Shown here piece after piece: positions 1-11,956 of a stretch of DNA of 64,000 nucleotides. Position numbers and translations under genes: made by a program. Under the pieces are notes generated by a model. The model had not been told where the DNA came from and ran no database searches. It was given only the letters and a program-made list of their open reading frames with translations. The stretch comes from Amborella trichopoda (taxonomy: Eukaryota; Streptophyta; Magnoliopsida; Amborellales; Amborellaceae). Every line of letters starts with the position of its first letter. Within the stretch, counting starts at the first letter, position 1. The stretch covers positions 103,049 to 167,048 of the forward strand of contig NW_006499481.1 in the NCBI RefSeq assembly GCF_000471905.2, given 5' to 3'.

Positions 1-2634
1 TTATCTTCAAATCGACTGGGAAAAGGCGCATGACCACGTCGATTTTACAATTCTAGAACAAACCCTATCCAGAATGGGATTCGGCGATGAGAGGTTGCTA
101 CTCTACTCCTTATATCTTTGTCTTAGTTAACGGTTCTTCTAAGGGCTTCTTCCCTTCGTACAGGGGTCTAAGACAAGGAGACCCCCTCTCCCCTTTCCTT
201 TTGACCATAGTGGGAGAGGTCTTCAGCTAATCAATCTCAAGGATATTCCAGGCTGGTTTACTTTCTGGATTCAAAACAAGTAGAACAAGCCCAAGTGTGT
301 CACACTTGCAATATGCAGATGACACCTTGGAATTCCTTGATGCAAATAAGATCAAAGTCCAGAACCTAAAAATCTTCCTTCCTTGCTTTGAGTTGGCCAC
401 CGGCCTTAACGTCAATATGGCAAAATCTAAAATGATTGGAGTTGGTCTTAATCCCTCCCTAACCAGGAACTTTATCCCGGATTGGGAGTGCGCAGTGGAA
501 GAAATCCCAACCTTCTACCTATGGCTGCCCCTCGATCTTGGAAAACCCAATAAGCAGTTGTGGGCCCATGTCATTGATAAAATAGACAGAACACTGGCAG
601 GTTGGAAAGGCCAGTATTTGTCTATGGCTGGCAGAAGTACTCTCATCAAAGCTTCCCTTGACAATACCCCGACTTACTTCATGTCGCTCTTTCAAATTCC
701 AACTTCAGTCTCTAGAAGGATAGAACAGCTTATGAGGAATTTCTCATGGTCGGGTACAGCAGAAACATAAAAATTCCACTTAGTATCTAGGAACAAGATC
801 TGCACACATAAGAAGGGAGGTTTGCGTATAAGAGACCTAAGGAATCAGAATTGGGCACTTTTGGGGAAATAGTGGTAGAGGCTAGCAAATATGAGAACCA
901 ACTTTGGACGCTCCTCACAAATGTGGCTACCAGAGACCAACTACTACTCCACAAGATCAGGTATCTGGAAAACTCTAGTATCCATCCTCCCCCGGTTCAG
1001 ATCTAATATTCGCTTTCATGCAAGAGGAGGAAATAGAGTGAGATTTTGGGAGGATTTGTGGATTTGCTGTTCACCACTAAAAGATAGATTCCCCCTCCTT
1101 TTTGCCATCTCCAACTGTAAAGAGTCAATGATAGTGAACGAAATGACTCTCTCTAGCAACAGTAGGACGTGGAACCCATCTTTTAGAAGGTCTCTGTCTG
1201 ATGAAGAACTCCTTCAATTTGCTACACTCAGCTCTGAACTCCATGGAGTTTTCTTACCACAGTCAAGGACGGACTCCATGATTTGGACCCCATCACCCTC
1301 AAGGAGGTTCACAATAGCCTCCTTCTATAGGGTCTTGGTAGATGGGACAGACATAGTTGACCTATCAAATAGAGCATGGGAGTCTATAGCCCCACCCAGG
1401 ACTCAGCTCTTTCAGTGGTTAGCGACTCTGGGTAGGCCCCTAACCATAAACAGCCTTCAGAAAAGAGGACTTCAATTCCCTGACAGATGAATAATGTGCC
1501 TTAAAGAAGAAGAAACAGTATCACATCTATTATTACACCGCGACTTCGCATACTCAATTTGGAGTCTACTCATTCAATTATTTAGACTTTCGTGGGTTCT
1601 TCCACCTTCAATCCAAGCTTTGTTAACACAGACCTTTGAGGACAGGTTTAGGAAATCGGGGAAAATTCTATGGAAAGCCTCTGTTGTTGCTACCCTTTGG
1701 CACATATGGGGGGAAATGAACTCTAGGATCTGTCGAGGAGTTAAGAATACTTTCCAGACCACGTTCCAAAAAATAACGTCCTCTGTTATTTTTTGGGCAT
1801 CCCACCATAAACTTTTTGTGGGTATCTCTACCTCTTCCTTTATGCGTGAATGGGAAAATCTCCTTAACTTCAGTCATCGCAAGAGTCTAAGTACCCCTCA
1901 ATGGACTCCTCCTTCAGAGGATCAATTAAAGCTCAACTTCGATGGAAGCTCTCTGGGAAGCCCTGGTTCGGCAGGCGTAGGGGGGGTGTATAGAAATCAT
2001 GAAGGACGAGTCCTTCTCACCTATTCAGAATACATAGGAATTAACGACTCACATACAGCAGAAGCCAAAGCCCTACTAATTGGAATCAAGTATTTTAACC
2101 ACTCTTGGGGAAGAATACTACAGATTGAAGGAGATGCCAAAAACATTATTAACTAGGGTTCTGGGATAAGTGATCCACCTTGGTATTTGAGACATATTTT
2201 TGATGAAATTGGACACTTATGCAGGGACTTGGAAGTCACCTGGAAGCACACCCGAAGGACCGCAAATGCACTCGCTAAAGAAGCTGCCCGGCAACACACC
2301 TAAATGGAAGCAGTCAGTATGGGTGAAAGGGCAAAATTATAAGCCACCACGCACTTCTCTTTCGTCTGATTCGTAATAGTTCGTGTAAAGGGCAAATACT
2401 ATAAGCCCTACTTGGTTGTCCTTTTGTCTGCTTTTGTAACTGAGATTCTATGATTTCCTTTTATCCGCTTTTGTAACTGGGCATATCTATAAGCCCCTCT
2501 CAGTGGTTGTGTCTGTCCAGTCTGGTCCTCCACTCAGGGACCATGACAAAGATGAGGTTCACGCGTGGTGGACCTCACTGTACCGATGTAACTCCTTTTA
2601 TTTAATATTAAGTCAACTTCTATCAAAAAAAAAA
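1..2634 (+). mobile_element. L1-type LINE, 3' part (RT to poly-A)
   Basis: Plant L1-clade non-LTR retrotransposon cut by the window edge. Translated pieces in order: end of the reverse transcriptase with the catalytic box LQYADDTLEF near 302-331, the thumb region with GWKGQYLSMAGR near 600-635, a zf-RVT-type zinc-binding region (about 1270-1570, including FQWLATLGRPLTINSLQKRG and CLKEEETVSHLLLH), and a C-terminal RNase H with LNFDGSSLGSPG near 1932-1967 and the conserved TAEAKAL stretch near 2055. An untranslated tail from about 2304 ends in a ten-A run at 2625-2634. The frame is broken several times (stops after 770, 1490 and 2156 and shifts upstream of 297), so the copy is dead. It resembles the LINE at 37020-38758 where the two overlap, so they are probably one family. 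Family assignment is firm; the 5' limit is unknown. Confidence 0.9.
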
Positions 2635-3502
2635 TGTGGGCTGCCTCTATAATTTTCCTACTTTTATGAAGTTAACATTTTCTAAAAAAAAATCTACATT
2701 TAATAAAGATTCAAAATTTCTATTTTATTTATTCATTCTAGAAACTCCAAGAAAGTAGTTAAAGGGACCTCGAACTTGTTTTCATTAGTTGTGTGGAGAA
2801 TTGCATTAAAGGGCGATAGACCGAGTCCATTGTTAGAGGAGGGTTGTCAAAAACAACCACTCGAATAATATAGGAGACCTAGATAATTGTACACAATAGA
2901 TGGAGTCCAAAATTCAAGTTTGCAAATAATGTAAAAATTTAAATCTTTTAACACTTATCAATTCTGGCATGGACCTGAGGGATTGGTGCACAATTCTTGA
3001 AAGGTAGGAATCTTGATTCCAAATCAATGAAACAACGATTTTAACAATATAGGAATCACGATTCTAGCTTTGTCAGATAGCGATTCTAGTTGGCATTCAT
3101 CGGGTGGATAATGTGCGATTCCAAAAAGGTAGGAAACTCGATTCCACAATGATGGCATACCAATTCCAACACAATAGAAAACACAATTGCTATTTTATTG
3201 GGTCATGTTACTGATATGGTGGAATCACACTATAGGTGGTTTGCATTATACGGACGATGATTCCAAACATAGGAATCATCTGACACCCACGATTCTGTGA
3301 TTCTGAATCAATCCTAGAATGATTCAGAATCACAGGCATTTCCAACAACTATATTCCCGCATATTTGGTGGAGGAAGAACCAGGATGCTAATCGGCTCGC
3401 ATGCAAGGGGCCCAAACTTCTACAACCCACACATAACAATGAAGAACACCCTTTCCACTCTTTTCTTTGTCTCTAACTCTTACTATCCTCACACTTTATG
3501 CT
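2635..3502. other. Intergenic, AT-rich with repeated GATTCC/GGAATC words
   Basis: No gene seen. From about 2990 to 3340 the words GATTCC, GATTCT and GGAATC recur roughly every 20-40 bases in both orientations, ending in the perfect hairpin at 3295-3335. This looks like a decayed repeat but I cannot name a family. Confidence 0.5.
3295..3335. repeat. Perfect 16-bp inverted repeat (hairpin)
   Basis: CTGTGATTCTGAATCA, a 9-base loop, then its exact reverse complement. The stem is perfect. It could be the end of a small inverted-repeat element or a chance product of the local GATTCT-rich sequence. Confidence 0.8.
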
Positions 3503-4013
3503 CTCTCTCTCTCTCTCTTCTCNNNNNNNNNNNNNNNNNNNNNNNNNNNNNNNNNNNNNNNNNNNNNNNNNNNNNNNNNNNNNNNNNNNNNNNNNNNNNN
3601 NNNNNNNNNNNNNNNNNNNNNNNNNNNNNNNNNNNNNNNNNNNNNNNNNNNNNNNNNNNNNNNNNNNNNNNNNNNNNNNNNNNNNNNNNNNNNNNNNNNN
3701 NNNNNNNNNNNNNNNNNNNNNNNNNNNNNNNNNNNNNNNNNNNNNNNNNNNNNNNNNNNNNNNNNNNNNNNNNNNNNNNNNNNNNNNNNNNNNNNNNNNN
3801 NNNNNNNNNNNNNNNNNNNNNNNNNNNNNNNNNNNNNNNNNNNNNNNNNNNNNNNNNNNNNNNNNNNNNNNNNNNNNNNNNNNNNNNNNNNNNNNNNNNN
3901 NNNNNNNNNNNNNNNNNNNNNNNNNNNNNNNNNNNNNNNNNNNNNNNNNNNNNNNNNNNNNNNNNNNNNNNNNNNNNNNNNNNNNNNNNNNNNNNNNNNN
4001 NNNNNNNCTACTA

Positions 4014-4075
<62 letters not shown>
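3503..4075. repeat. CT microsatellite flanking an assembly gap
   Basis: A (CT)n run begins before a 485-base run of N (3523-4007) and continues after it as CTA repeats then about 58 bases of pure (CT)n. The gap was probably left because the microsatellite could not be assembled. Any open frame crossing it is meaningless. Confidence 0.9.
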
Positions 4076-4079
<4 letters not shown>

Positions 4080-4090
4080 TACTTAGTTAT

Positions 4091-4345
4091 CTAAAGTTTG
4101 CCTTCACGTCCTCTTGTCTTTTATGTGATCACTTTTTGTTTGAGCACCCTACTTGTGGGATGCCAAAACTCACATCTTGTGATATTTGTAGAACTTCGGT
4201 TATTATTAATATAAAATCTCACTTTCTCTAAAGTCTGCCTTTACATCCTCGTGTCTTTTATGTGATTGCAACCTTTGCACAAGCCCAACTTGTGGGATGC
4301 CGAAACTCACATCTCGTGAAATTTTGTAAAACTTATATTATTATG
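4091..4345. repeat. Two-copy tandem repeat, period about 138 bp
   Basis: The stretch beginning CTAAAGTTTGCC at 4091 is repeated from 4229 (CTAAAGTCTGCC), including the shared words CTTTTATGTGAT and TTGTGGGATGCC. Copies differ by scattered substitutions. No coding potential recognised. Confidence 0.75.
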
Positions 4346-4563
4346 AATAAATAATGTCGACAAACACATCATTAGATATGCACAATCCAACAAATAAAGC
4401 AGGAACATGGCCAAGAGAAGAGCTTTCTTAGGTAAAGTTTCACAAAATAATAATTTATAATGAAGAGTGTTGCTGGGTAAAGTGGCTCTCCTCGTACATA
4501 TGACGACTGAAATTCCATCTATTCTCTCTTAATTTAGTTTCACTTTAACCTAAAATTGGGCAT

Positions 4564-4835
4564 TCATGTAGCTCCAATCGCAATCAAGTCCCTGCATTGT
4601 GATCAGATGAACCAGAAAGACCATCCTAAGACCATAAAAGACTAAGAAGCTAAGAAACTCCACTTCGTTCATAAAGCAAAATTTTCTCAGATACTTACAG
4701 TTGAAGCAGCACATCTTCAATGCTATCAAGAGGAGGAAATTGAGTTCTAATGTCTTCTTCATTAGCCGATGCATTAGCTCTCTCCTCTTGGTGCTCCCTG
4801 GATTCATAATCTGGATTCGCAGCACCACTGCCCAT
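4564..4835 (-). CDS. Unassigned short gene or 5' gene fragment
   Basis: I do not recognise this protein. On the minus strand a strong acceptor (TTCTCTTCAG) precedes an exon starting at 4862, with an ATG at 4835-4833 in the context AACCATGG. The frame encodes an acidic, Ser/Asn/Glu-rich start (MGSGAANPDYESREHQEE) and continues to FPPLDSIEDVLLQL before a textbook donor GTAAGTAT after position 4699. Joining to the next good acceptor (AATGCAG, exon from 4591) gives a stop at 4566-4564 and a 54-residue protein. A leader exon with a consensus donor lies upstream at 6179-6310. The good splice signals and amino-acid composition suggest a real gene, but the short product may mean the remaining exons were lost or lie beyond the nearby gap. 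Exon 1 is likely; the 3' structure is uncertain. Confidence 0.4.
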
Positions 4836-5594
4836 GGTTGCAGATTAATAGAAATAGAAGCCCTGAAGAGAAAGTGTGCAAGAGCGCAAAGCTTGAGTGA
4901 GTACCAAAATAAGAAAAACTGTCACAGAGAAAACGAGTATGAAAACATTAAGTGGACTTTTATAGTTTGAAAAAGATAACCCAATACCCCGAAATAACAA
5001 AAATGCTATTCAAATTGTGTTAACACAAACAGCACAAAAACACAACGCCACGACATCCCTAATTTGTCTTGTCAGGGAACAATCTGAAACATTGAATGTC
5101 AATCCATATCACCGTATCTAAAAACCCTAAAATCTGTATCCATCAATCTCCAATACTGCACTCAGTTCACATGGTATAGTAACCATGGATCACGTACCTA
5201 CTGGTGAGAGGAGAAGGTAGTGAGAGAACCTTGGGTGTCTTTGAATATTGGCCAAATACATAGTCTAAACTGGATTACCAGACCGATTCACCGATCATGC
5301 TAGTATGCAAAATTAAAAAAATAACAAAAATATCTAAAAAATAAAGAAAAAGGGCTGAAAAATGAAAATTATGCAAAATATGAAAAAATCAAGCACATGA
5401 ATAAAATGTGAGCCTATTATTCACAATATCTTTTAGTATATTTAAATTTTTAAATCTCTTTCATGGTGGGATTTTACTATTTTAAAAAATCAGCATAACA
5501 AGTTACATAAAAAATTTATAAAGAAAATATCCCTGATATCAGAGGCCACATCCAACTATCCCTAAATCAAAAATATCCCTACTATAAAGTAATA

Positions 5595-5794
5595 GAGTAA
5601 TGATCCTATGATACCCTCCCACACCCATGTGAGTAAGACCCCAAAAGATCACCAATAAATTTGGCACAGATCTCTAGAAAAGTTATCACATGGATGTGGG
5701 ACTTAAATTTTCTAAAGATATGTGCCAAATTTAATGGTGATCATTTGGGATCCTACACACATGGGTGTGTGAGGGTCTCATAGGATCATTACTC
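5595..5794. mobile_element. Mutator-like MITE, 200 bp, with 9-bp target duplication
   Basis: The two halves are near-perfect inverted repeats: GAGTAATGATCCTATGA... at the left and its reverse complement ...TAGGATCATTACTC at the right, pairing over roughly 85-90 bases each side. The identical 9-mer AAAGTAATA flanks the element at 5586-5594 and 5795-5803. A 9-bp duplication with long terminal inverted repeats is the mark of the Mutator superfamily. There is no coding capacity, so it is non-autonomous. It lies in the putative first intron of the unassigned minus-strand gene. Confidence 0.88.
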
Positions 5795-6178
5795 AAAGTA
5801 ATAATACAAACCTCAAAGTTCATTCAATCATTTAAAAGAACAAAGGCTAACAGAAAGTCTTGCTCAGAGGAAATGGTAATGACTTTTTGATAGAGAGACT
5901 ACAAAAAAGAAGAACATATAAAAACTTAATTAACCCGCAAATAAAGGCATGTAAAAACTAAGAAAAGCATTTTCACGTGGAAATAACTATGAAAAGGCAC
6001 TTCCATATAATGGATACCGGATAGAGATTCAATGATCACAAATCAAGAGATTCAAGGCTCTTCAAAATATTTCTTGCAAAAACCAAAAAAAAAAATTGAA
6101 TCTTCATTTTTTCTTTTTTTCTTTTTTTCTTTTTGTAACAATAAATCAAGCAATCAAAAAGCGGTTGAATACACTTAC

Positions 6179-6310
6179 CTAGGCTTCAAATGATGACGGG
6201 TTCATGGCTGGATTCACTGAAGAAAAGTGCCGGAGAAAAGCCCTAGGGACTGTGGAGTTTTGGTAGAGAGAGAAAATTCCAAGTGCTCTCCATCTCTCTT
6301 TCTCTCTCTA
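6179..6310 (-). other. Possible non-coding leader exon of the minus-strand gene
   Basis: Reading the minus strand, CT-rich DNA (AGAGAGAGAAAGAGAGATGG) leads into a stretch rich in leader-like sequence that ends at the consensus donor CCTAG|GTAAGTG (boundary at 6179). It contains a very short upstream frame, MNPSSFEA, closed by TAG just before the donor. The next exon of the model starts at 4862. The upstream end is a guess. Confidence 0.35.
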
Positions 6311-8939
6311 AATAACGTTTTTAAAATAAAAGTTTTGCAAGGTCAAAGGGCCGTCCATCTTAAAGATCGACATCGTGTAAAGCGTCCCGGATAAAAATTC
6401 CATACGGACGGTAACATAAAACTCCCTATGCATGAAAAATCCACAGTTTCTATGAGGGAAATTTGTTTCATGCAGCGGGGACAGCATTTCTACATTTGCA
6501 GATCATGAGGTATAAAGCACCCATCATAAAGATGAGGGCAAATAGGTGGTCCATCTAAAAAATATTGAAACTAACGGTCCAAAAGTTTTCTTAATAGAAT
6601 TATTATTCCTAATTTTCAAAAATTATTTATTTTTTCATATTTGTGATCTCCATGTTAGAGATTACATGTCCTTAAGATGGCGTTTGATAGCTTTCACTGT
6701 AGTCTCCCTAGGAATCACCCCTGCTGCTGACTTTCTTGGATTATGGGATCCAGGTGAAATTGGTAGGTGAAAGCTGAAAACCCTATTTGATAAATTGTGG
6801 TGCTGATAATTTCAAATGTTTGGCAATAGGAAGGCTGGAAACTGCCTATATTTCTGTCTATTTTGTATTTCATTGATATGATGTGCGAAATGCAATTTTT
6901 TAATAACATGTTGTAATTAAATAAGGTTCCTTTCATTCATCCAATATAATACCAAACATGTATATAGATTCAAAGAATATTTTATTGTGCTTGAAGATTT
7001 CATAAAAGTGTGAACAAGTATTTCGATCCAAAAAAACATATTTACAAAACTTGTAGGAGGCCCAAAAATGAACAATTCAGGACAAATTTCATAGAGAATG
7101 GATGAGAAAAAGAGAGTTGGGGACAAGTTTCAGAGAAAATGGAGTGAAAGACATTGCATAGAAAATGGAGGGACCGGGGGAGGGCGGGAGGGAGTGAATT
7201 GGATGAGTGAGCGAGTGAATTGGATGAGTGAGTAAGTGACAGGAACAAATTTCATAGAAAATGGAATGAGACAAATTTCAGGGAAGGAGGCAGGAAGTGA
7301 CAGATACCATTGCACTACAAAATTAGATAAGACACATTTCTGCATTTCTTTCTTATTTTCTTTCTAGTCTAGCTTATAAGCCCAAATTCATGCCACATAA
7401 AACCATCAACTCCAATCAAAGCAGCCTCTGATGCATAACAGCAAGAAGAAACAAACAACAATCTAATTGCAACACATAACACCAATGTAGAGCAATAAAT
7501 ATCAAGAGAATATCATAAACCAATTTACAAACTTGTAAAGTAATTACATGCTCAAATTACACAAGAAATCTAAGGTGCTCCTTTTATAGACAAAAACCAT
7601 TTCAAGCATTTGTTTTATAGCAAAACAAATGAACAAATATGACCCAAACATAGTGGTAATATGCTAGAAATAACCAGCAGAAGATAAAAGACTCCTTCCA
7701 ATTGCATCGCATTAACAAAGACAACCAATCTCTCACTGTCTTTTATATCACCCACACTTGGACCACTTCTCTCTGTCTCTTATCTCCTTTTATTGACTCG
7801 CAATTACACAACTCCTTTACTAAACCCAACAACAAATCTTCTGCAACTACAGAGAGAGGTGAGCCAAGACTCTTTCTCTAGCCTCAACTCTTACATGAAA
7901 GCCCTTTCTTAAACACTTCGAGTCTTTGAGAATTGATCATCACATATTTGCTCCCTCAATTTACCGTGACCAAAAGATCAGCAGCCAACAAGTGAACAAT
8001 AAATAGGCTCATTTTTTAAATTCTCACCAAAAGTCGTCAAAAATTACTAAATTCTAAGAATGAGTTATTATTCTAAGAGTAAGTTATTTTTCATACTGTT
8101 GAGTTCATCAAAGGCTAACAACCCAAAAAAGGGCAACAGAACTGTAAGTTAATACAAACTAATCCCATTAGAAATCCATCAGTTGAGATCAAAAGATAGC
8201 ATCTTGAGCTTTAAACTAGCATTGTATACTGCATAGAACCTTGAATGAACAATACTAATTTTTACATAAATACAAAGATATAAGGCTGAAAAAAAAAATT
8301 TATTTTTTCTTTGCAACTAATCAGTGATTTAAAAACATTATTTTTATAGTTTGACAATCCATTTGCCATTATTTTGATAAATCAAAGTGAACAAGACTGA
8401 TTTAAAACTGCAATCAAAGAAAAAAATTAATTTTCACTCACCACTCTAGGGTTTCCATAAATTTCAGGTACTAAATGCTCACTTTGATTGACCTTTATTT
8501 TGATAATTCATGAAACAAAAACATTTATTTTATAATTTTCCATAAATTAACCTGATTCGTTTTAATATTTTTGTATAGGAGAATCAAAATTTCGAGGCAT
8601 AATTTTATTCACAATTTTGTTGAAATAAAATTTTATTTACCTTTTAAAAACTGTAAATCAGGTTAGGGTTTGTAGCAAATCAATCAGAGTGAAAAATATG
8701 CCAAAACAGGGTTAAGGTTTGCAGCAGATTAATCAAAGTGAACCCTTTTTAAAAACAGTAAATCAAAGAAAAAAAAAATTGATGCTCACTCACCACTCTA
8801 GCGTTCCAATAGATTTCTGTGAGCTCCTGGCTAGCGTGGTTCCCCTTTCTTGAGATAGAAAACGAAGAAGCCTCTCGGGTTTTGATGGGCCAAAGTCGGA
8901 ACGAAATTATGGGAGGAAGTTGCCGCTTAGTTATCAAAG
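6311..8939. other. Intergenic, no supported gene
   Basis: AT-rich. At 7080-7290 there is a patch of repeated GACAAATTTCATAGAGAATGG-like and GTGAATTGGATGAGTGAG-like words in loose tandem. The stretches near 8409-8470 and 8757-8820 are diverged copies of each other (both carry AATCAAAGAAAAAAA then CTCACTCACCACTCTAG). Short open frames here are not supported by splice signals or recognisable domains. Confidence 0.6.
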
Positions 8940-9075
8940 GTAGAAACGAGTCACCTTAAAAATTATTTTTTAAATGGGTGCCTTATTTCTAGATGAGTCA
9001 CTATTTTAAAATCTATTTTTGGTAATCCAAAAATCCATTTTAGAAATAGATTTTTAAGAGGTGATTCATTTCTAC
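8940..9075. mobile_element. Hairpin MITE-like element, about 136 bp
   Basis: The left end GTAGAAACGAGTCACCTTAAAAAT pairs with the right end (reverse complement GTAGAAATGAATCACCTCTTAAAAAT). The stem is imperfect and no clear target duplication is seen, so superfamily is unassigned. Confidence 0.55.
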
Positions 9076-10579
9076 ATGGACTTGTAGAAACGGTATTCTT
9101 CAATGAGTTGATGGACTCAGATGTAGAAATACAAAACCGTTAATAATTTATTTTTGGAATATAATTTATTTTAACTTTTAATGAAATATATAATTTTTAA
9201 CTTGGACATTATTATTCTATACAAAAAAACTATAAATAATATTTTTTGAATAAAATATTTCAACAAGTTGATTTTCTTTAGAGGACTTAAACCCGGTATT
9301 GGTGGACAGTGTAGATCTCCAAACCCGCATAGTAATTCAAATTTCCTTTTTAAAACCTTCTCCTCTTTAATTCAATTCAACATAAATGCCTTCGAAAAAT
9401 TAAAAAATGACAAAATAAATTATTCTTAAAAGTGAGTAGTAAAGGGCATAATAGGTAAACATTGGACTGGCCATTTGGAATTGGACAAAATAGACTGCCT
9501 GGTTCAATATGTGAAACCGAAACCGAAACTGAAACTGAAACTGGCTTCCAATTCAAACTAGCAGATCCAATGTGATTCTTACAATATTAGAATGACATGA
9601 GAGGTTCCCCAACGAAAAACACGAGTGGTATTATGCCAAAGTATGTTCCCGTAACAAGCATAAGATTGTTTTTAAGGGTTTTGAAATTTACGAAACCTAG
9701 CTATGGAATTTAAGAATGACCCAACGAAATTTAACCCCCAAGTCCTATGAGACAAAAAAAAAAATTACTAGTTTAATTAAAAAGCAAATAAATACAACAT
9801 AAACTTAACGAAGACGAAACAACCATTAACGAGAATAGCAATATTTATATACACATTGATTTGGAAAAATTTGTCTACAACAAAAAACCTAAAAAATCTA
9901 AATTTTAATATTTTATATTTAAAACAAAAAAGACAATAAAATGGTATAATAGACTTGCGGCTTCAAATTGGGCAATATGATGGCCAAAATCATCTCCGAA
10001 AGTTGCCCAAAAACTATGGCTAGGGTTGAGGTATTTTTCAATAGAGGGAGAGGGTAAGAAAATTGCCAATAGTTTTTTTCTCACTCTAAAAAATGGTTTC
10101 TAAAGTCCCATACCCTATCCATTTTAAACAAAATAATAAGATACCCTATGAAATGAAAATGACAAGGAAAAACACCCAAAAAGTGATACCAAAAAATAAA
10201 AAATAAAATAAAAAAATAAGGGAATGTAGTTTTTCTTAACATCATTGGACCGAATAGTTTGGCCAATAACCAGTGGACCGGTCTCTCTCTCTCTCTCCCT
10301 CTCCCTCCCTCACTCTCATATTAATAGATCCAGAGAAGATGTTTTTACAAAAGAAGCTTCTATGACAACAATTTCCAGATATTGTCCAAACAGCATACAC
10401 CCATCTTCCTGCCAATTCTAAGATGTGTCTATTCCAAGAGATCATCACCCTAGCACAAAGCGATCATATAATATGACTTAAAAAAAATGACAAATACTGG
10501 TTTTTTATTTTATTTTTATATTTATTTGTTTGAATGCTTCAATTTCAATACAATATAGAGTATGGAAACTTGACAGACA
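9076..10579. other. AT-rich intergenic DNA
   Basis: No gene, RNA or clear repeat found. Contains a short (GAAACC)n/(GAAACT)n-like stretch near 9515-9545 and a CT run near 10280-10315. Confidence 0.6.
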
Positions 10580-10588
10580 TTATTATTA

Positions 10589-11947
10589 GGAAAAATATAT
10601 CCATATCTCTTATTTTTAAGTTTCATATCTCCATAGATCTAATATTTCAAAACATATATTAGGCCATAGAAATCCTAGGTTTTATATATTATAACCTCTT
10701 AAACTAACTTTTACCACTTTAATTCTATTTTTCTAACCAAAACAATTTATAAAATGATAAACATTTTAAACATGTCATCTCTCTCTTCCCCAAACGTATC
10801 CATCTTTCTCTGTAACCTATCATTTATCTCTCATCCCCGCCACAAACTTTTATTTCTCTCCTCTGTATATTACCCCAACACTCTCTCTCTCTTTGTATTT
10901 CCTCTCTCTCATTGTTTGATGCTATGTGAAATCCTAGTTTACTAAGTTTTTATAGGAAGGTTGGATAGGATTTAAAAGGTTCAATGATGAATTGATGATT
11001 GATTGAGGTTTGAAGGTTCAGCCATACAGAATTAGAAGTTCGGTTAATAAATATTGTCAAGATCATTCAAAAATTTCATGCTTTGTGAAGCCCAATAGGA
11101 TTTTAGTATCTATTGAAAAATAAATAAAAAAATAAAAAATAAAAATAGTAGGATTTAAAGTTTATCAATGGAATGTCAAAACCTAAATTTGGTGGAACAT
11201 AGAAAATTGCAAGGCCCCTAAGAATGTAGATCCCAATGTTATTCCTCAAAACATAAGGTCCGCATTGGCAAAAGGGGACTGTATGGGTACAATACATTTC
11301 ACAACTTAATATAGACACAAAGGGAAATATGGAGAGAGAGAGAGGGGTTATGGGGAGAGAGAGTGATAAAGAGGGATTGGAAGAGAGAGAGTGAGAGATG
11401 GGTTAGGGGAGAGAGTGAGAGAGAGAGGGGTTGGAGGATAGAGAGTGAGAGAGCGAGGGGTTGGGAGGGGGAGAAAGAGGGGGCAGAGAGAGAGAGAGGA
11501 GTTTGGAAAGAAAGTGAGAGACATAGAGAGATAAAGAGGGGGTAATATGAAGAGAGAGGGGGCCATATAGACACAGAGAGAGGGCCATATAGAGAGAGAA
11601 AGAGAGAGAAGGGGTTTAGGGAGTGATGGGAGAGATAGAGAAAGAGAGAAGAGAGAGAGAGAGGGGTAATACAAAGGAAGTGGAGGGATTTGGGTAATAC
11701 ATGAAGGAGATAGAGAAGGGACTTGGGAAGAGAAAGAGGGAGAAGTTTGGGGATGAGAGAAAAAATATAGGTTTATGAATATTTGTTATTTTATAATTTG
11801 TTTGAGTTAAAAAAATAAAATCAAAGTATTAAAACTTGTATAGGGGTTAAAAGATATAAAACCTAGAATTTCTATGGCCTAATATATGTTTTGAAATATT
11901 CGGTGATATATAAAATTAAAAAATGGGCCATATGAAGATATTTTCCC
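10589..11947. mobile_element. Mutator-like long-TIR element, about 1.36 kb, non-autonomous
   Basis: The left arm (from GGAAAAATAT at 10589) is repeated in reverse complement at the right end (ATATTTTCCC ending 11947). Matching words such as ATATTTCAAAACATATATTAGG and GGCCATAGAAAT...CTAGGTTTTATAT pair over at least 200 bases per arm. The 9-mer TTATTATTA flanks both sides (10580-10588 and 11948-11956), although its simple composition weakens it as proof. The middle is CT-rich on the left and GA-rich on the right (11325-11760), so low complexity itself forms part of the fold-back. No transposase is present. Open frames across the GA-rich part are low-complexity artefacts. Confidence 0.8.
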
Positions 11948-11956
11948 TTATTATTA

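Noticed and set aside
1924-2156. Host RNase H gene
   Set aside because: It is the C-terminal RNase H domain of the L1-type LINE, in order after RT and zf-RVT.
3319-4231. Open frames of 190-255 residues on both strands
   Set aside because: They run through N and CT repeats; no protein information.
8749-8937. 62-residue minus-strand frame as a gene
   Set aside because: Part of a diverged local duplication; a possible donor site follows, but there is no domain, start context or partner exon.
11299-11674. Ser/Leu/Pro-rich minus-strand frames and Arg/Glu-rich plus-strand frame
   Set aside because: They come from the GA/CT-rich low-complexity block of the fold-back element.
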